Assembly (NCBI RefSeq): GCF_028372415.1
Contig: NC_092878.1
Span: 68,031,830 to 68,095,829, forward strand
Direction of reading: 5' to 3'
Length of the DNA: 64,000 bases
From: Notamacropus eugenii
Lineage: Eukaryota > Chordata > Mammalia > Diprotodontia > Macropodidae
Part shown: positions 1 through 11,299 of the stretch, in pieces
How positions within the stretch are numbered: position 1 is the first letter of the stretch
How the letters are laid out: each line of letters starts with the position of its first letter
Position numbers and translations under genes: made by a program
The notes under the pieces: model-generated
The model's input: the letters and a program-made list of their open reading frames with translations, nothing else
What the model was told of the DNA's origin: nothing
The model's database searches: none

Positions 1-158
1 CACCCCAAATGTTCACATGGACTATCTGTGGCCAATCTGTGGTAGAGCATTCTGAACTCATATTGGTCTGATCAGCAAGTCAGACACATGAAACTTGACC
101 TTATGATGGTGATGTCATTTTGATCCTCTGAGAATGAAGGACAACAACCCACTAACTC
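1..158 (+). mobile_element. RTE-like LINE 3' end with zinc-finger-like relic
   Basis: One frame reads PICGRAF followed after a stop by HIGLISKSDT. This resembles the C-x-x-C-G-R-x-x-x-x-R-I-G-L-x-S-H zinc motif I associate with the end of some RTE-clade LINE proteins. It is followed by the tail gatcctctgagaatgaaggacaacaaccc. The copy is decayed and its left part lies outside the window. Confidence 0.5.
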
Positions 159-249
159 ACTGACATAGTAATACTTGTCCCCATGCTGTTCCTAGAACAA
201 GATACTCCATCTCCAAGCATTATCAATGACTGTTCTTAGTAGCTAGAAT

Positions 250-376
250 GTTCTCCCTCCTCATTTTTGTTACCTCCTGATTCCTCTCCCTTCTTTCAAA
301 TCCCAGCTAAAACTTTTTCTAATGGAAGCCATGCTTGATCCTCCTTAATTCTAGTATCTATCCTCTATTGCTTATT
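250..376 (+). mobile_element. L2 LINE 3' end, left half
   Basis: The stretch with 'tttcaaatcccagctaaaac' and 'cttaattctagt' matches the conserved 3' region of mammalian L2. It is interrupted at about 377 by an L1 insertion and resumes at about 1526. Confidence 0.7.
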
Positions 377-630
377 TATCTTTTTTTAAGTTATTTTATT
401 TTTTGGTTTTGGAACAAAACAAGCATTCCCATAATATAATACAATAAAAATATGATTGCACATGAAACTGCAAATCACTATACAAAACTTACTATTCCTT
501 TAAAATACACAACAAAATTATCATGTAAAGTTCTTTTTTATTTTTTTTATTCTTCCCTCTCCTCCCTCTTGAGATAGCTACCATTAGACACAACTAGGTA
601 TATACACATACATCTATATCAAAATTAAAG
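377..630 (-). mobile_element. L1 3' end (part of an inverted L1 insertion)
   Basis: Read on the minus strand this ends in a GC-poor L1 3' UTR finishing 'ttccaaaaccaaaaaataaa' and an A-rich tail at 377-384. It lies head to head with L1 ORF2 sequence on the opposite strand. The exact internal junction near 600-650 is uncertain. Confidence 0.6.
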
Positions 631-639
631 GAGAGATTA

Positions 640-1500
640 ATAAAATTGAGAGTTAAAAAACATTGAATTAATAAAGAAAACTGAGTTGATTTTATGAAAA
701 AGAAATACTAAAATAAACAATTAGTTAACAATTAAAAAAAGAGAGAGAAGAAAACCAGATCACTGTCATCAAAAGTAAAAAAGAGTGAATATACTACCAA
801 CAAAGATGAAATTAAAGCAATTATAAATAGTTATTTTGAGCAATTATACGTCAATAAATTTAACAGTTTTAATGAAATGGAAGAATATTTACAAAAATAT
901 AAATTGCCTAGATTAGCAGAAGAGAAAATAGAATATCTAAATAGACCTATTTTAGAGAAGAATTGAACAGGCCATAAATGAGCTTAGTAAGAAAAAAACA
1001 ACAGGATCAGATTGATTCACAAGTGAATTCTATCAAACATTTAGAGATCAACTAATTTCAATATTAAATGGATTATCTGGAATAATAAGTAAAGAAACTG
1101 AACTACTACTGAACTCCTTTTATGAAACAAATATGGTACAATACCTAAACCAGAAAAACCAAAAAGAAAATTATAGATGAATTTGATTAACGAATTTGGA
1201 TGCAAAAATCCTAAATAAAATATTAGCTAAGACATTATAAGAATATACAACATTATGATCAAGTGGGATAAATGTCCAGAATGTAGAAATGCTTTAACAT
1301 AAGAAAAGCTATTAACATAATTTATTACAGCAATAATAAAAGTTTACAAACATCAATTTATTAATAGATGCAGAAAAAGCTTTTGAAAATTTTAACATTC
1401 ATTTCTGTTTTTAAAAAATCACTTGAAAGTATTGGCAGAAATGGATTTTTCTTTAGATGCATTAAAACCATTTATCTAGTGTTTATTTCAGATTTAGGCT
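640..1500 (+). pseudogene. L1 ORF2 reverse-transcriptase fragment, broken
   Basis: Conceptual translation across several frames gives fragments matching the L1 ORF2 approach to and start of the reverse-transcriptase domain: KKTTGSD, FTSEFYQTFRDQL, LLNSFYETN, then a degraded LINEFGCKNPK and a 'HDQVGF'-like region. Many stops and frameshifts make it non-functional. Its orientation is opposite to the adjoining L1 3' end. Confidence 0.75.
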
Positions 1501-1525
1501 TTAGGTAGCCTTATTGTAAATACTT

Positions 1526-1660
1526 ATTTGTATCTTCTCTCTCCCATTAGACTATATCTCCCTGGGAGCAGGTATTGTCTTTTACTTTTGTTTAAATATA
1601 TACCACTTAGCTTGGTGTCTGGCACTTAGTAAGACACTTATTGATTGACTGAGTTGGATT
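1526..1660 (+). mobile_element. L2 LINE 3' end, right half
   Basis: The phrase 'tctctcccattagactatat' followed by 'ggtgtctggcacttagtaag' and 'attgattgactgag' is the terminal part of L2. It continues the fragment that stops at 376. Confidence 0.7.
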
Positions 1661-3831
1661 AGACTTTCTCTAAGGTCTGTTTTAGCTCCAAACGCTATGA
1701 GTAAGATTAGAAGGTGTTGAGGCAGTACAGATCCCTGTTTTGTTTTCTGACTGAACATAGATACTGGTAACTGATTTTGAGGCTTATGGCTATTAAGATC
1801 TACCAAAGGATATGGGCTATGAGTATGTCTGTGTGTGTGTCTCTGTGTATATGTGCGTGTCTATCTGCATGTGTTCACATCTCAAACTATCTGGTAAAAA
1901 TCCTTGTGCAATGTGCCCCTTACTGTGATTAAACAGAAACTGAACTGATCTGAGACTTCTAAAAGCTCACCGCATTCAGAATAAAGGTTTCAATTAATGA
2001 CTGATCAGATGACCCAGATATACACAAAGCAGCATTTAATTGCATGCCACATTATTTCATTTCATTCATTTTTAGAAAAATGATACAAAGGATTGTTTTT
2101 TATTTCTTTAATTTTTAAAGAAGCAGCCTTTAAAGGCCTTTCTGTACAATGAGTAGAAAAAGGGTGGATTTCATTTATACTTTTTCTTGAAACAACTATT
2201 ATTTTGATCCCTTTTCCATTTCCCCAATAGTAGGAACTTCTCTTTTCACTGAAAGGGATAGTTCACAGTTCTGAATGTACTTCAAAAAAAGAGCCAAATG
2301 TACATGTCAAAGAGGACAGACAGAGTGGATATAAGGGGATAAGTATGTGTGGGCTAGCTCTTCCACACTTGTTAACAAAGGTCATAGTTCTTGTATCCCA
2401 CTGCTGTTCCCCAGACAGGCTGCTCTCTGCAATACAGGGCTGGGAAATAGATTTCATTATCAAACCCAAGGTCACAGGTGGTTTTGCACAGAAGCATAAT
2501 TAAATTGCATTGAATGAATTAGAATGGTGAACAAATAAGGTTTCCTTATTTGAGTGGAATGGGACAGATAGAATGCAACTCCATGTCCAGAGTATAGGGA
2601 GGATACATTTTTGCTAGTGGGAATTAATCCTGAGAGCAATCACTTGATGATCCCTGACTCTGAATTCTTAGTTGAAATTATTCTTCAGTCACCCAGGGAT
2701 GAGAAAGCCAATCATTCCTAATTAGCAGGTCATTTTTTTTTTTTTAGTTAGTGGTATTTATGCTGGTCACGGATTTGACAGTAAAAGAGAGCAACCCCTC
2801 TTCCTTGGGAGGAAATAAATGACATATGTGACTGGGAAAATATGCTGATCAAAAACAATTAAGGAAAAAAGGAAGTTATTAAAGATGAAGAGAACCCATT
2901 TACTTGTGTATATCAAACTGTGCAGATTTACCCGGGTGTGGGGAGCATGAGGATTTGGGAGGAGAGGCTAGCACAGTAGCAACAGCATCTGCTCACTCCT
3001 TTAGGAGAAATAATCTCAATACCACTAGGATGTGGTAAAAAAGTGTGATTTTACAGGGTATGCTGGCATATTGCACATATTATTCTATCGAACGTCACAA
3101 TTGTCCTCGTCTTCCTGACATTTGCCCTTCCTCTGTATTTTAGGCACAAACATCTCTGAGTTTCTACTCCATTCTTTTAGCACACTTAAATAGCCTCATC
3201 TCACATACACTATCTGATGATATTATCTCAGGTATCTGAGTGATTTTTAAGCTTTGATAGAATAATTTTTGATTATCAAAAAAGTCTTTTATCACATAAT
3301 TTCCATGAAATTTAGAGCCCCTCCAAAGGTTTTACTTACAGTTATTTTCATGGAACCAATTAATGACGTTAGGCAGCTTATACTTGTATTTTCATTCCCA
3401 CGTGATGCAGGACCATGGAATCCAACATAGCATATTGCAAACTACATTCTGTGAGATCTTTTTGTTTTAGAATATGTGAACAAAGATTCTATGAAACAGA
3501 AAACTGATTTAAAAAACACAACAAGAACATAAAACAAGGGGAGACCACAAAGAAATCAAGACAAACTGTTTTGGCCATATGACCGTCACCGAACTGGAGA
3601 TGATCTATTTCTACATCCTGACATGGCTTCATCTCTATTTACCTCACACTGCAGGCCCATACTTTCCCCTCTTGTCTTCTCTTACTATGTATGATACAGC
3701 TTGTCCTCCCCATCACCCAGCATTTTACCTTTCAGTCTTCCTTTTCCTTTCTCACACTATTTCTCCATAATTCTTGTAACTTATTCTTACCCTAGTACCC
3801 TGTATCTGTGAAATGTACATGAGCTCTCATG
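1661..3831. other. Non-coding stretch, nothing recognised
   Basis: I see no conserved coding frame, RNA gene or clear repeat here apart from a short GT-rich run near 1834-1862 and small A/T homopolymers. The short frames in it have no recognisable protein character. Confidence 0.5.
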
Positions 3832-3832
3832 C

Positions 3833-3867
<35 letters not shown>
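3832..3867. repeat. (CA)n microsatellite
   Basis: About 18 CA units are visible directly, near perfect. Confidence 0.95.
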
Positions 3868-3870
<3 letters not shown>

Positions 3871-4109
3871 TACTAGTGTCACTACAACCATGTCTTCACA
3901 TAGTGTTTAATAGAACACCCTTTATAATCTTACCTAAGTGTCTAATATACCTGATCTATAATCACTTCTGAGGTTTTAAGGAACAGAGATAGAAATCACT
4001 TTTAAGGTAATTATCATGTTTGTTGATTATTCTAAAATTTACCTGCTGCTTTATCCTTAAGGTAATTTCTCACTCCATCTTAGCATCTTGAACTACTAAG
4101 TAAGGGTTT

Positions 4110-4140
4110 AGTATACACACATACACACACATATATAGCC

Positions 4141-4222
<82 letters not shown>
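4110..4222. repeat. Compound (AT)n-(GT)n microsatellite
   Basis: A perfect AT run (about 4144-4186) passes directly into a GT run (about 4187-4219). More TA/CA/TG-rich patches continue to about 5000. Confidence 0.95.
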
Positions 4223-4226
<4 letters not shown>

Positions 4227-4799
4227 ACACCTCAAAATGAGTTTAGGAAATGAGTTTAGGAAACTCTGATCTAGTAAATTAAAATCCATATGGGTGTGTA
4301 TTTCTTTCTGTCTCTGTATACACATATGCACATACACACATATATACATATATACACACATACTTAAGAATAGTTATAGATTTTTACAGTGTTTAGCTAT
4401 ATATACATATATACACATGCTATGTCATACATGCATATAATTTTCACATGACTGAAACTCCTATTAAACTTAACTATCTGTTTATTTTTTCTAACATCAA
4501 TATAATACCATATAACTTAAAATATTTACACACACGTACATGTGCATGTAAAACTATTTTTATTACAATATTAAGTGTGTATATATGTATATATATACAC
4601 TATATATGTATGTACATACATATATATATATGGAAGCTGTGTGAATAAAAATAACAGTAACTAAACTTTGAAGATCATCAGCTGCAAGGACATAGAAAAA
4701 TGGAAAGATAACTTCTTAAGACACCAAGAATTGCCTAAAATCATATAATTACTGCGTGACAGTAAGAGCCCATACTTTCTATTATGCCACTACATATGT

Positions 4800-4985
4800 G
4801 TGCATTTATAAATCTACATACATACATGTATATGCATATTTAGAAACACATATATATGTATATGTATACATATATGTACATTTGTAAATATATATGCGTG
4901 TGTGTATATATGTATGTGTGTATATATGTGTATATTTGTATATGTGTGTATATTTATCTATATGTAGATATAGATATATGCATGG
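4800..4985. repeat. TATG/TATA-rich microsatellite cluster
   Basis: Imperfect alternation of ATGT, TATA and GTGT units. Reading frames through it give only Tyr/Ile/Cys/Met-rich low-complexity peptides and are not genes. Confidence 0.85.
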
Positions 4986-5044
4986 TGGGGGAAGAATATT
5001 ATGCCTTTTCAGATCAGATCAATGACTCCATCCAAAGAAGCAAA

Positions 5045-5285
5045 TGAATTGATTTTTTTTTAACCTAGAGGGAGAGCTCTAGTGTCCCAATGATCTGATT
5101 CTGATTTCCTTTAATGACTTGCATGAAAAACATGGATGGTCTACTTAGATGACACAGGACTGAGAAGAAGAAACACGACAGAAAAAAATGTAAAATAATA
5201 ATAATAATAATAATCTTGATAGACTAGAGCAATGGGCTGAATAAAATAAGTAAAATTTTAATGGGGACAAAAGGAAAGTCCTTTA
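5045..5285 (+). mobile_element. CR1/L3 LINE fragment
   Basis: 'cctttaatgacttgcatgaa', 'tctacttagatgacacagga' and 'agactagagcaatgggctga' follow the order of the conserved reverse-transcriptase 3' part of L3/CR1 LINEs. An ATA microsatellite lies inside (5193-5213). Confidence 0.65.
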
Positions 5286-5286
5286 G

Positions 5287-5560
5287 TTAAAGGGAAAGAA
5301 ACATTTATTAAGCACTACTACATGTCAGGCACTGTTTATGTGTATCTATATCTATATTTATATCTATCTATCTATATATGCAAACATATACATATATATG
5401 CTTGTGCACACCTACATTCATACACACACACACACACACATAATCTTTGTAACAACCCTGAAAATTAATTGCTGTTATTATGCTTATTTTATAATTGACA
5501 AAACTGAGACAGGCAGAGGTTTAATGATTTTTCCAGAGTTATACAACAATAAATGATGAA
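5287..5560 (-). mobile_element. MIR-type SINE interrupted by a microsatellite
   Basis: 'catttattaagcactactac' and 'aaaactgagacaggcagagg' are the two ends of a MIR-family element on the minus strand. A TATC/CA-rich microsatellite (about 5338-5442) separates them. Confidence 0.7.
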
Positions 5561-5564
5561 CTTT

Positions 5565-5850
5565 CTAATTTTCCAATATCTTTCCAAAGACGTGTGACTT
5601 AGAATTGACAACAATATTCCAAATGCGGTCAGAATAGGGAAGGCTACAAGAGAACTATGATGGCTCTCATTTTGGACCCTGGACCTCTCTTAAAGAAGTC
5701 TAAAATCCTGCTACCTTTTTGGTAGTTATGTCATCTTGCTGTTGGCTCATATTGAATTTGTAATCTACTAGAAGACTGATACTTTTCACACAAAGTCTTG
5801 CATAAACTTTTTAGGAATATTTTCTCATTTGAACTCATAAAGGATAGCTA
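5565..5850 (-). mobile_element. CR1/L3 LINE fragment, minus strand
   Basis: 'ccaaatgcggtcagaatagg' and 'catcttgctgttggctcata' are the reverse complement of the L3/CR1 region encoding the end of the polymerase. It faces the fragment at 5045-5285. Confidence 0.6.
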
Positions 5851-6795
5851 TCCTGGGCACTTTCTTGGAATGAATATGACAGTGGAAATTCAGCAAGAGG
5901 AAGAGGGGTCACAGGAGCAGAAGGACCTTCCGGGGTAAGAAGGGGAATGGAAATTGTAGAAAAATTCTAGAGTCAGAAGGAGAGGGAGAGAACTGAATTG
6001 GTCAAAAATGTGTTCTTTCAGTAAGGAAATGATCATCATATGTTACTGAAAAGCAACATGATTGCAATGGTTGTTGTACAAGTTGTTATTACCAATGACC
6101 ATAGTTTTCCTTTTTTTTTTGTATTGATGTCACTGCATTTTGTAAGGGATGAATGTAACCATGGTTCCTGAATGTAGTCTGGAGAGTCAGGAGCTGAGCC
6201 TGGAAAGTAGTGAAAATGACTGCCACAAGTACTTTTTAAATGGAAGTTCTTGAGAGGATTTCACCAATTAGAGGCAGAAGCAGTAAGAATATGGAATTCT
6301 CTCTAACATGAGAAATTCTCTAGGGTAGAAGTAGAGAACTTTTTTTTTTTAGGGAGGCAAGAACAGAACTAGGTTAGAAATGATAAATACAGAACATTCA
6401 CAAGCATGCATTTGACAAAAATAAACAAAGCAGGATTAATTTATACCTAGTCTTATTCATTGTCTAGTAGGCCAAAAGAAAATTTTTTGAATATGGTTTG
6501 TGACATTGTTCTTAACTATTATCGATTTTACCTTTCCTTGACACTAGGCAGTACACATATGGTAAAATAATGAGATGTGTGACAATTCCCTTAGTAGCTA
6601 TCCTTTCCTAAGCATAAGAATGGTTTGCTGTATATGCCTTCCTTTACCACCTTTGTAACATGTAACCAAGAACTTCCTCACTGTAAGATCACACAAACCT
6701 TGGTACTCACACCTCATCACTAGCCTCTAATTGGAAGACTGAGAGGGGATTTGCTATCAAAACCTCCCTTTAAAGAGGGTATTCAGGTCAGTTAT
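5851..6795. other. Non-coding stretch, nothing recognised
   Basis: No coding frame or identifiable repeat could be supported, only short T/A homopolymers. Confidence 0.45.
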
Positions 6796-6799
6796 CTCT

Positions 6800-7018
6800 C
6801 CATTTTCTACATTTCACAGTCCCTAAACTGGCTAGCCCTACCCACCCTCCTTTTTGTCTTTTTCAGTTCTTTTTGTCTGCTGCTTTCTTCCAGTAGATTT
6901 CAATCTCCTTGAGAGAAAGGAGAGCTGTTTTGTTCTTTTTTTATTCCCATTAGAGAGTGCAGTGACTCAGATATGGTTGGTGTTATATAAATATTTATTA
7001 ATTGACTTACTCTCAGCT
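6800..7018 (+). mobile_element. L2 LINE 3' end
   Basis: 'gatttcaatctccttgagag' then 'ataaatatttattaattgac' is the decayed terminal part of L2. Confidence 0.55.
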
Positions 7019-7569
7019 GTGACTTAAAAGACTTGGAAACTCCAACCCTTCAGGCTCATAAATAAGAATTCATCCTTTAAATACTGATATTCCACCTCTT
7101 GATAGGAACTCATTTATCTAGAATAAGAAAAGAAGAAATCAAAAAAAAAAAAAAAAGAAAAGAAAAGGTAGCCAGTGCCCCATGCTTAATCTTAGCTATT
7201 TGAATCTCCCTGCATTTGCTACTACATTATTGAATTCAACAAGGTGCTGCAGTGGAGAAAGACCAGCTTTTGTGCATACTGAACTGGAAGTTTCAGATTT
7301 ACTTAATGTCTAGGGCTGAAGGAAGACAGCTTGACTTACGATATCTCTCCTTTTAAAAGGTCCATTAAGTCAAAGATTCCTGTGACTCAGCAACTAACAA
7401 GGGGATTGCTTCCTCACCTCACAGTACAAACATTTTATTGGTTAGTTATATACACAGAAGAAAGAATGGCCAAAAACCCCTGCATGGTAACCAGGAAAGG
7501 GAACTGTTGAGTATACTTCATAAGATGGCCCAGGTCAGAACTAGCATTAGAAAAGGAACTTAAATGAAT

Positions 7570-7795
7570 AATGAGGCAAGTGCATATTTACATAACCTTT
7601 TTACATCTGTTATGTCATCTTATCCTCATTATCCTCTGAAACACAGAATGCAAAGTTACTATTATTACATGAGGAAATTTAGGATCAAAATATGTTTCCG
7701 TGATCTACCCTGAATCATAAAACAATTAAGTGGCTGTCATGACTCAAATCTATATCCTCAGATTCTTCTTTTGATTTCTCAGTTCGAAGATTCCA
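7570..7795 (-). mobile_element. Decayed MIR-type SINE
   Basis: 'cattatcctctgaaacacag...actattattacatgaggaaa' resembles the minus-strand MIR core and tRNA-derived head. The match is weak. Confidence 0.4.
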
Positions 7796-7800
7796 AGAAT

Positions 7801-7887
7801 CTTCCTTCCTTCCTTCCTTCCTTCCTTCCTTCCTTCCTTCCTTCCTTCCTTCCTTCCTTCCTTCCTTCCTTCCTTCCTTCCTTCCTT

Positions 7888-7946
<59 letters not shown>
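7801..7946. repeat. (TTCC)n-(TC)n compound microsatellite
   Basis: About 23 near-perfect TTCC units (7801-7891) run directly into about 27 TC units. One strand is purely pyrimidine over 145 bases. The Arg/Glu and Lys/Gly/Arg frames on the opposite strand are artefacts of it. Confidence 0.97.
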
Positions 7947-7948
<2 letters not shown>

Positions 7949-7989
7949 ATTGGCCTCCCTATCTTGCAACCACTCATAGGTTTGATCAC

Positions 7990-9955
7990 CTTGCTGATGG
8001 GCATAGAAGTTTTGACTTGCTTCATATTTGACCTAGTCTTCTGACCCTCTTTGTCCTTTCTTAGGTATCCTATTTGTCCCCAGCTTCTGAGGGGCTCACC
8101 ATGTTGGATGCTCAATAAATTGTGTTCCTGTTTCAGCTCAGAACTGAAATTCAAAAGATTGACCAGCTCTACCCTCCACAGTAAACATAGCATATGCCAC
8201 CATACTTTCATGGAATTTTGTTTTTAAAAAGTAGATTCCAGCTTACCAAGATGAATCTAAGATGGGTAGAATTTCAGGAAACATTATAAATCTAATTTTG
8301 TTATTTATATATAAACATATAATTTATAATAAAAGAATTATAAGGATGGTCAGGAACATAATTTACTTTTTTTTACCTTTATGAATAGCTTCTCTAAGTT
8401 TTCTCCTTCTTTTGATAACTGCATTCTCCTTTTTGCTACTGAACTTACAGTTGATTTTTTTTTTATTTAGAGAATTAAGGAAAATGTTGTTCCTCGATAT
8501 GAATCCCACTCAGATGACAGTGTGTGGAGTTCTGCCTTTTCAGATTTATTCTTTTTTCATAGTTCAAAAAATCATAGAGGAGCAAGCTAATTCACATTAG
8601 GTCATAACTTGATGCAGATGCTAAAGAAAATAAATTAAGAGCATAGGAGGTTCTTAAGGAAGGGAATAAGGAAAAAACACAGAAAAGAGAGGAGAATGAC
8701 ATATAATATACCTTTTTTGAACTTTACAATTCAGCCAGTCCTAATTTTAGCATCAGTTACTAGTTGTCTAGTTCAAGGCTTCTAGAGAAATGGGCCAAGA
8801 TGTTTCGTTCCACTGAGCTGGATGATGCTATATGACCTTCCAGGCTATAAATAATTTATTCTATGATTAAGTATCATTTACACCTGTTTTTCTGCCTTGG
8901 CATCTGAGTGCTGACTAGGAGTTTAAAAAGGTGGAGAGTAAAATCTAGATCGAAACTTTTCTATTCTGTTTTATGTTGAAAAAGATTCCAGAATAGTTCA
9001 TCCCAAGAGATAAATGGAATAAGCAAGATTTAGGTTCATAATTAAATCAAATGAGATAGGGAAGGAACTAAGGGAGAGTAAGGCCTACCTTTCAGGGTAT
9101 TTCTATGTATAAGCAGGATTAACTGATAATATTTTCTTCCCCCTTTTTTGTTATTATTTACTCTTTTCCTGTTTAAGGAAAACACCTTTTTTAGACATAA
9201 AGCTTTTCAAAGCAGCCAGCTGAATTTGCATATTAAAAAAATTGAGGAAAGAAGCTCTGTTCTCCAAGGAGAACAGGAAACTGACTATTCTGGCAATAGA
9301 AGAAAATGGTGGCAGCTTGGAATCTGAACAAAGTGAGAATCTACATTCTCCAATAGCAAAATGATTGCTATTTATGGAGTGCTGTAGGCTTGTTAGACAC
9401 TTTGAGTTCACACACTAGTTTAGTTATCCTGTCCACAGTGTGGGGGTTAGGGACATGTCACCCCTGCGATCTGAAAAATCCATAAAACATACTTAGAAGA
9501 GTTGGATGATAATTCCTGACCCAAGGTTGATTTGGAGATTAGCTAAGACAACCAAATAATTAGTTCTCTGTTACCATATCCAAATATACAGATGTATGAA
9601 GCATTGCATTGGTTTACTAAATATACATGAAATTGTTTTGCCTTTTGTTCTCATCATTCTCTAGATAAAGTTGGTTCTTCATTTCTGGTTCCATATTTTA
9701 TCCTGATTCTTTAGAGTTTTCATTTCATAAAAGAGAAAAGACACCAAAAAATTGAGCCAATTACTATTATTCAAATAGCAAGTCAGTGGCAGGACTAAAG
9801 AATGAGTAAATCCGATGTTTTCTAGTCCATTTAGCTCAGATATCTCTCTATATCTATTGAAAAGAGCTATTTTTAATAGTCTTTAGACATGTTCCAGCTA
9901 ATTGTGTATAAAACGAAGAGACTGAATATTTTCCTTTCTCCTTATCTCATACAGT
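7990..9955. other. Non-coding stretch, nothing recognised
   Basis: AT-rich sequence with no convincing coding frame; short frames have no family resemblance. I could not assign repeats here. Confidence 0.45.
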
Positions 9956-9959
9956 TTAG

Positions 9960-10075
9960 AGCCAGAACAAATACTAGAGAATGTTCCAACCAATCCATCT
10001 CTTTTACAAATAAGAAAATCAAGGCAAAGAGAACTAAAGTGATTCATCCAAAAGCATAAAACTAGGTATTGATGT
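9960..10075 (-). mobile_element. MIR-type SINE fragment
   Basis: 'cttttacaaataagaaaatc' followed by 'aaagtgattcatccaaaagc' corresponds to the minus-strand MIR core, decayed. Confidence 0.45.
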
Positions 10076-10079
10076 GTGT

Positions 10080-10330
10080 GTGTGGTTCATCCATTATTCT
10101 TCAAGAGGACCATGATTTAAGGGAGATGATGGCTTTGATTTGAATGAGGGAGGACTGTGCAAGGTCACAACCCTCCCTTTCTCCTCCAGAATCATCTGAG
10201 TCCAGTGGCTGAATACTCACCAGGATGACCGGAGATGACCCCAGAAGTGATGGGAGGCCTTGGCCCTTTTAGATGCTTAGTAAAGCCAAATCTAAGACCT
10301 GAGAGTCATGGAGCAATGAAAAGAGTGATG
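10080..10330 (-). mobile_element. Marsupial SINE with RTE-type tail
   Basis: Contains 'cttcaagaggaccatgattt', a central 'ggatgaccggagatgacccc' and 'gggaggccttggcccttttag', in the same order as copies near 11.8-12.1 and 62.5 kb. The presumed 3' tail (reverse complement of the 10085 end) is shared with the RTE-like tail at 1-158, so I place it on the minus strand. Confidence 0.65.
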
Positions 10331-10559
10331 TGTTGTTGCTGTTTCAAATTTAATAAATATTTATTAAATCTAAGAAATTAACAATTTTGCATTGCTTGAA
10401 TGGCAAAATCAGCAAAATCTGGTGACTAGACTGATTTTCTATTTGTAGTTATCAGAAATTGAAGTAGAAAGTGATATTAAAGCTTTCTAGGACAGTTTCA
10501 AAATCTGATATGTTGCAAAAAGGAGAAAGTAATATTGATATTGAGGCTTTGACATACAT

Positions 10560-10910
10560 TTTTCAACTTAATTCTGCAAACATTTACTGGGAGCCTAATC
10601 TATTTACATATCATACTGGAGATACAAATTTTTGAAAGAAATGCCATTTTTTTTTTAACTTCAAGGAGTTTTCAGTCCAGTTGTGGCACATGAAATATAC
10701 TGACTTACAAGTCTGGCAAGGATTAGAGCTGGGAAAGTTCAGAGATATGTTACATTTAAGAGAGAGTTATAAGAAAAGTGCTATGAGAAATTTGAGGAAG
10801 GGGAGATTAATTTTAATTAGGGGATGGTGATTTGAGAAGATTTAATGAAGAATTTGTGACTATAATTGGAGCCTGAAGGAAAAGGAATAAAAATAGGCAG
10901 TTTCATTGTG
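10560..10910 (-). mobile_element. L2 LINE fragment, minus strand
   Basis: 'catactggagatacaaattt' and 'aaggagttttcagtccagtt' followed by 'tgactataattggagcctga' match the reverse complement of the L2 3' region, decayed. Confidence 0.5.
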
Positions 10911-11019
10911 AGTATGTTAGATTGCATGAACAAAGACATGGAATTAGAAGGAGATAGGAGATGAACAGGGGTAGTGGTTGTCCATCTTTTCTGGAGAACA
11001 TTCTAGAAGGAATAAACTA

Positions 11020-11260
11020 ACTTATTAAACAATGATAATGTTCAGAGTTCTATGCTAGCATCAGTGCTTCCTATAAAGTTTAAATAAAACACAGTTCCCC
11101 TTTTTTAGTCTAACAGAGAGATGAAACACAAATAGAGATAAATATACACATTATTACATAATGTTACAAAACAAAATGTTACGTTATGTCTTGGTGGAAG
11201 ATGGGTGCCAATAAAAGAATGCTTCAAAGAAGAGGCTGTATTTGAGTTGGGCTTGAAAAA
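11020..11260 (-). mobile_element. L2 LINE fragment, minus strand
   Basis: 'ggtggaagatgggtgccaat' to 'tgtatttgagttgggcttga' resembles the L2 3' region in reverse complement. Confidence 0.45.
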
Positions 11261-11299
11261 AAAAAAAACTTTGTCTTCAATTATTCCATGTGATAAGCC

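Noticed and set aside
7715..8211. Frames rich in Arg-Glu and Lys-Glu-Gly-Arg near 7.7-8.2 kb
   Set aside because: They are produced by the TTCC/TC microsatellite, with no protein-like sequence outside it.
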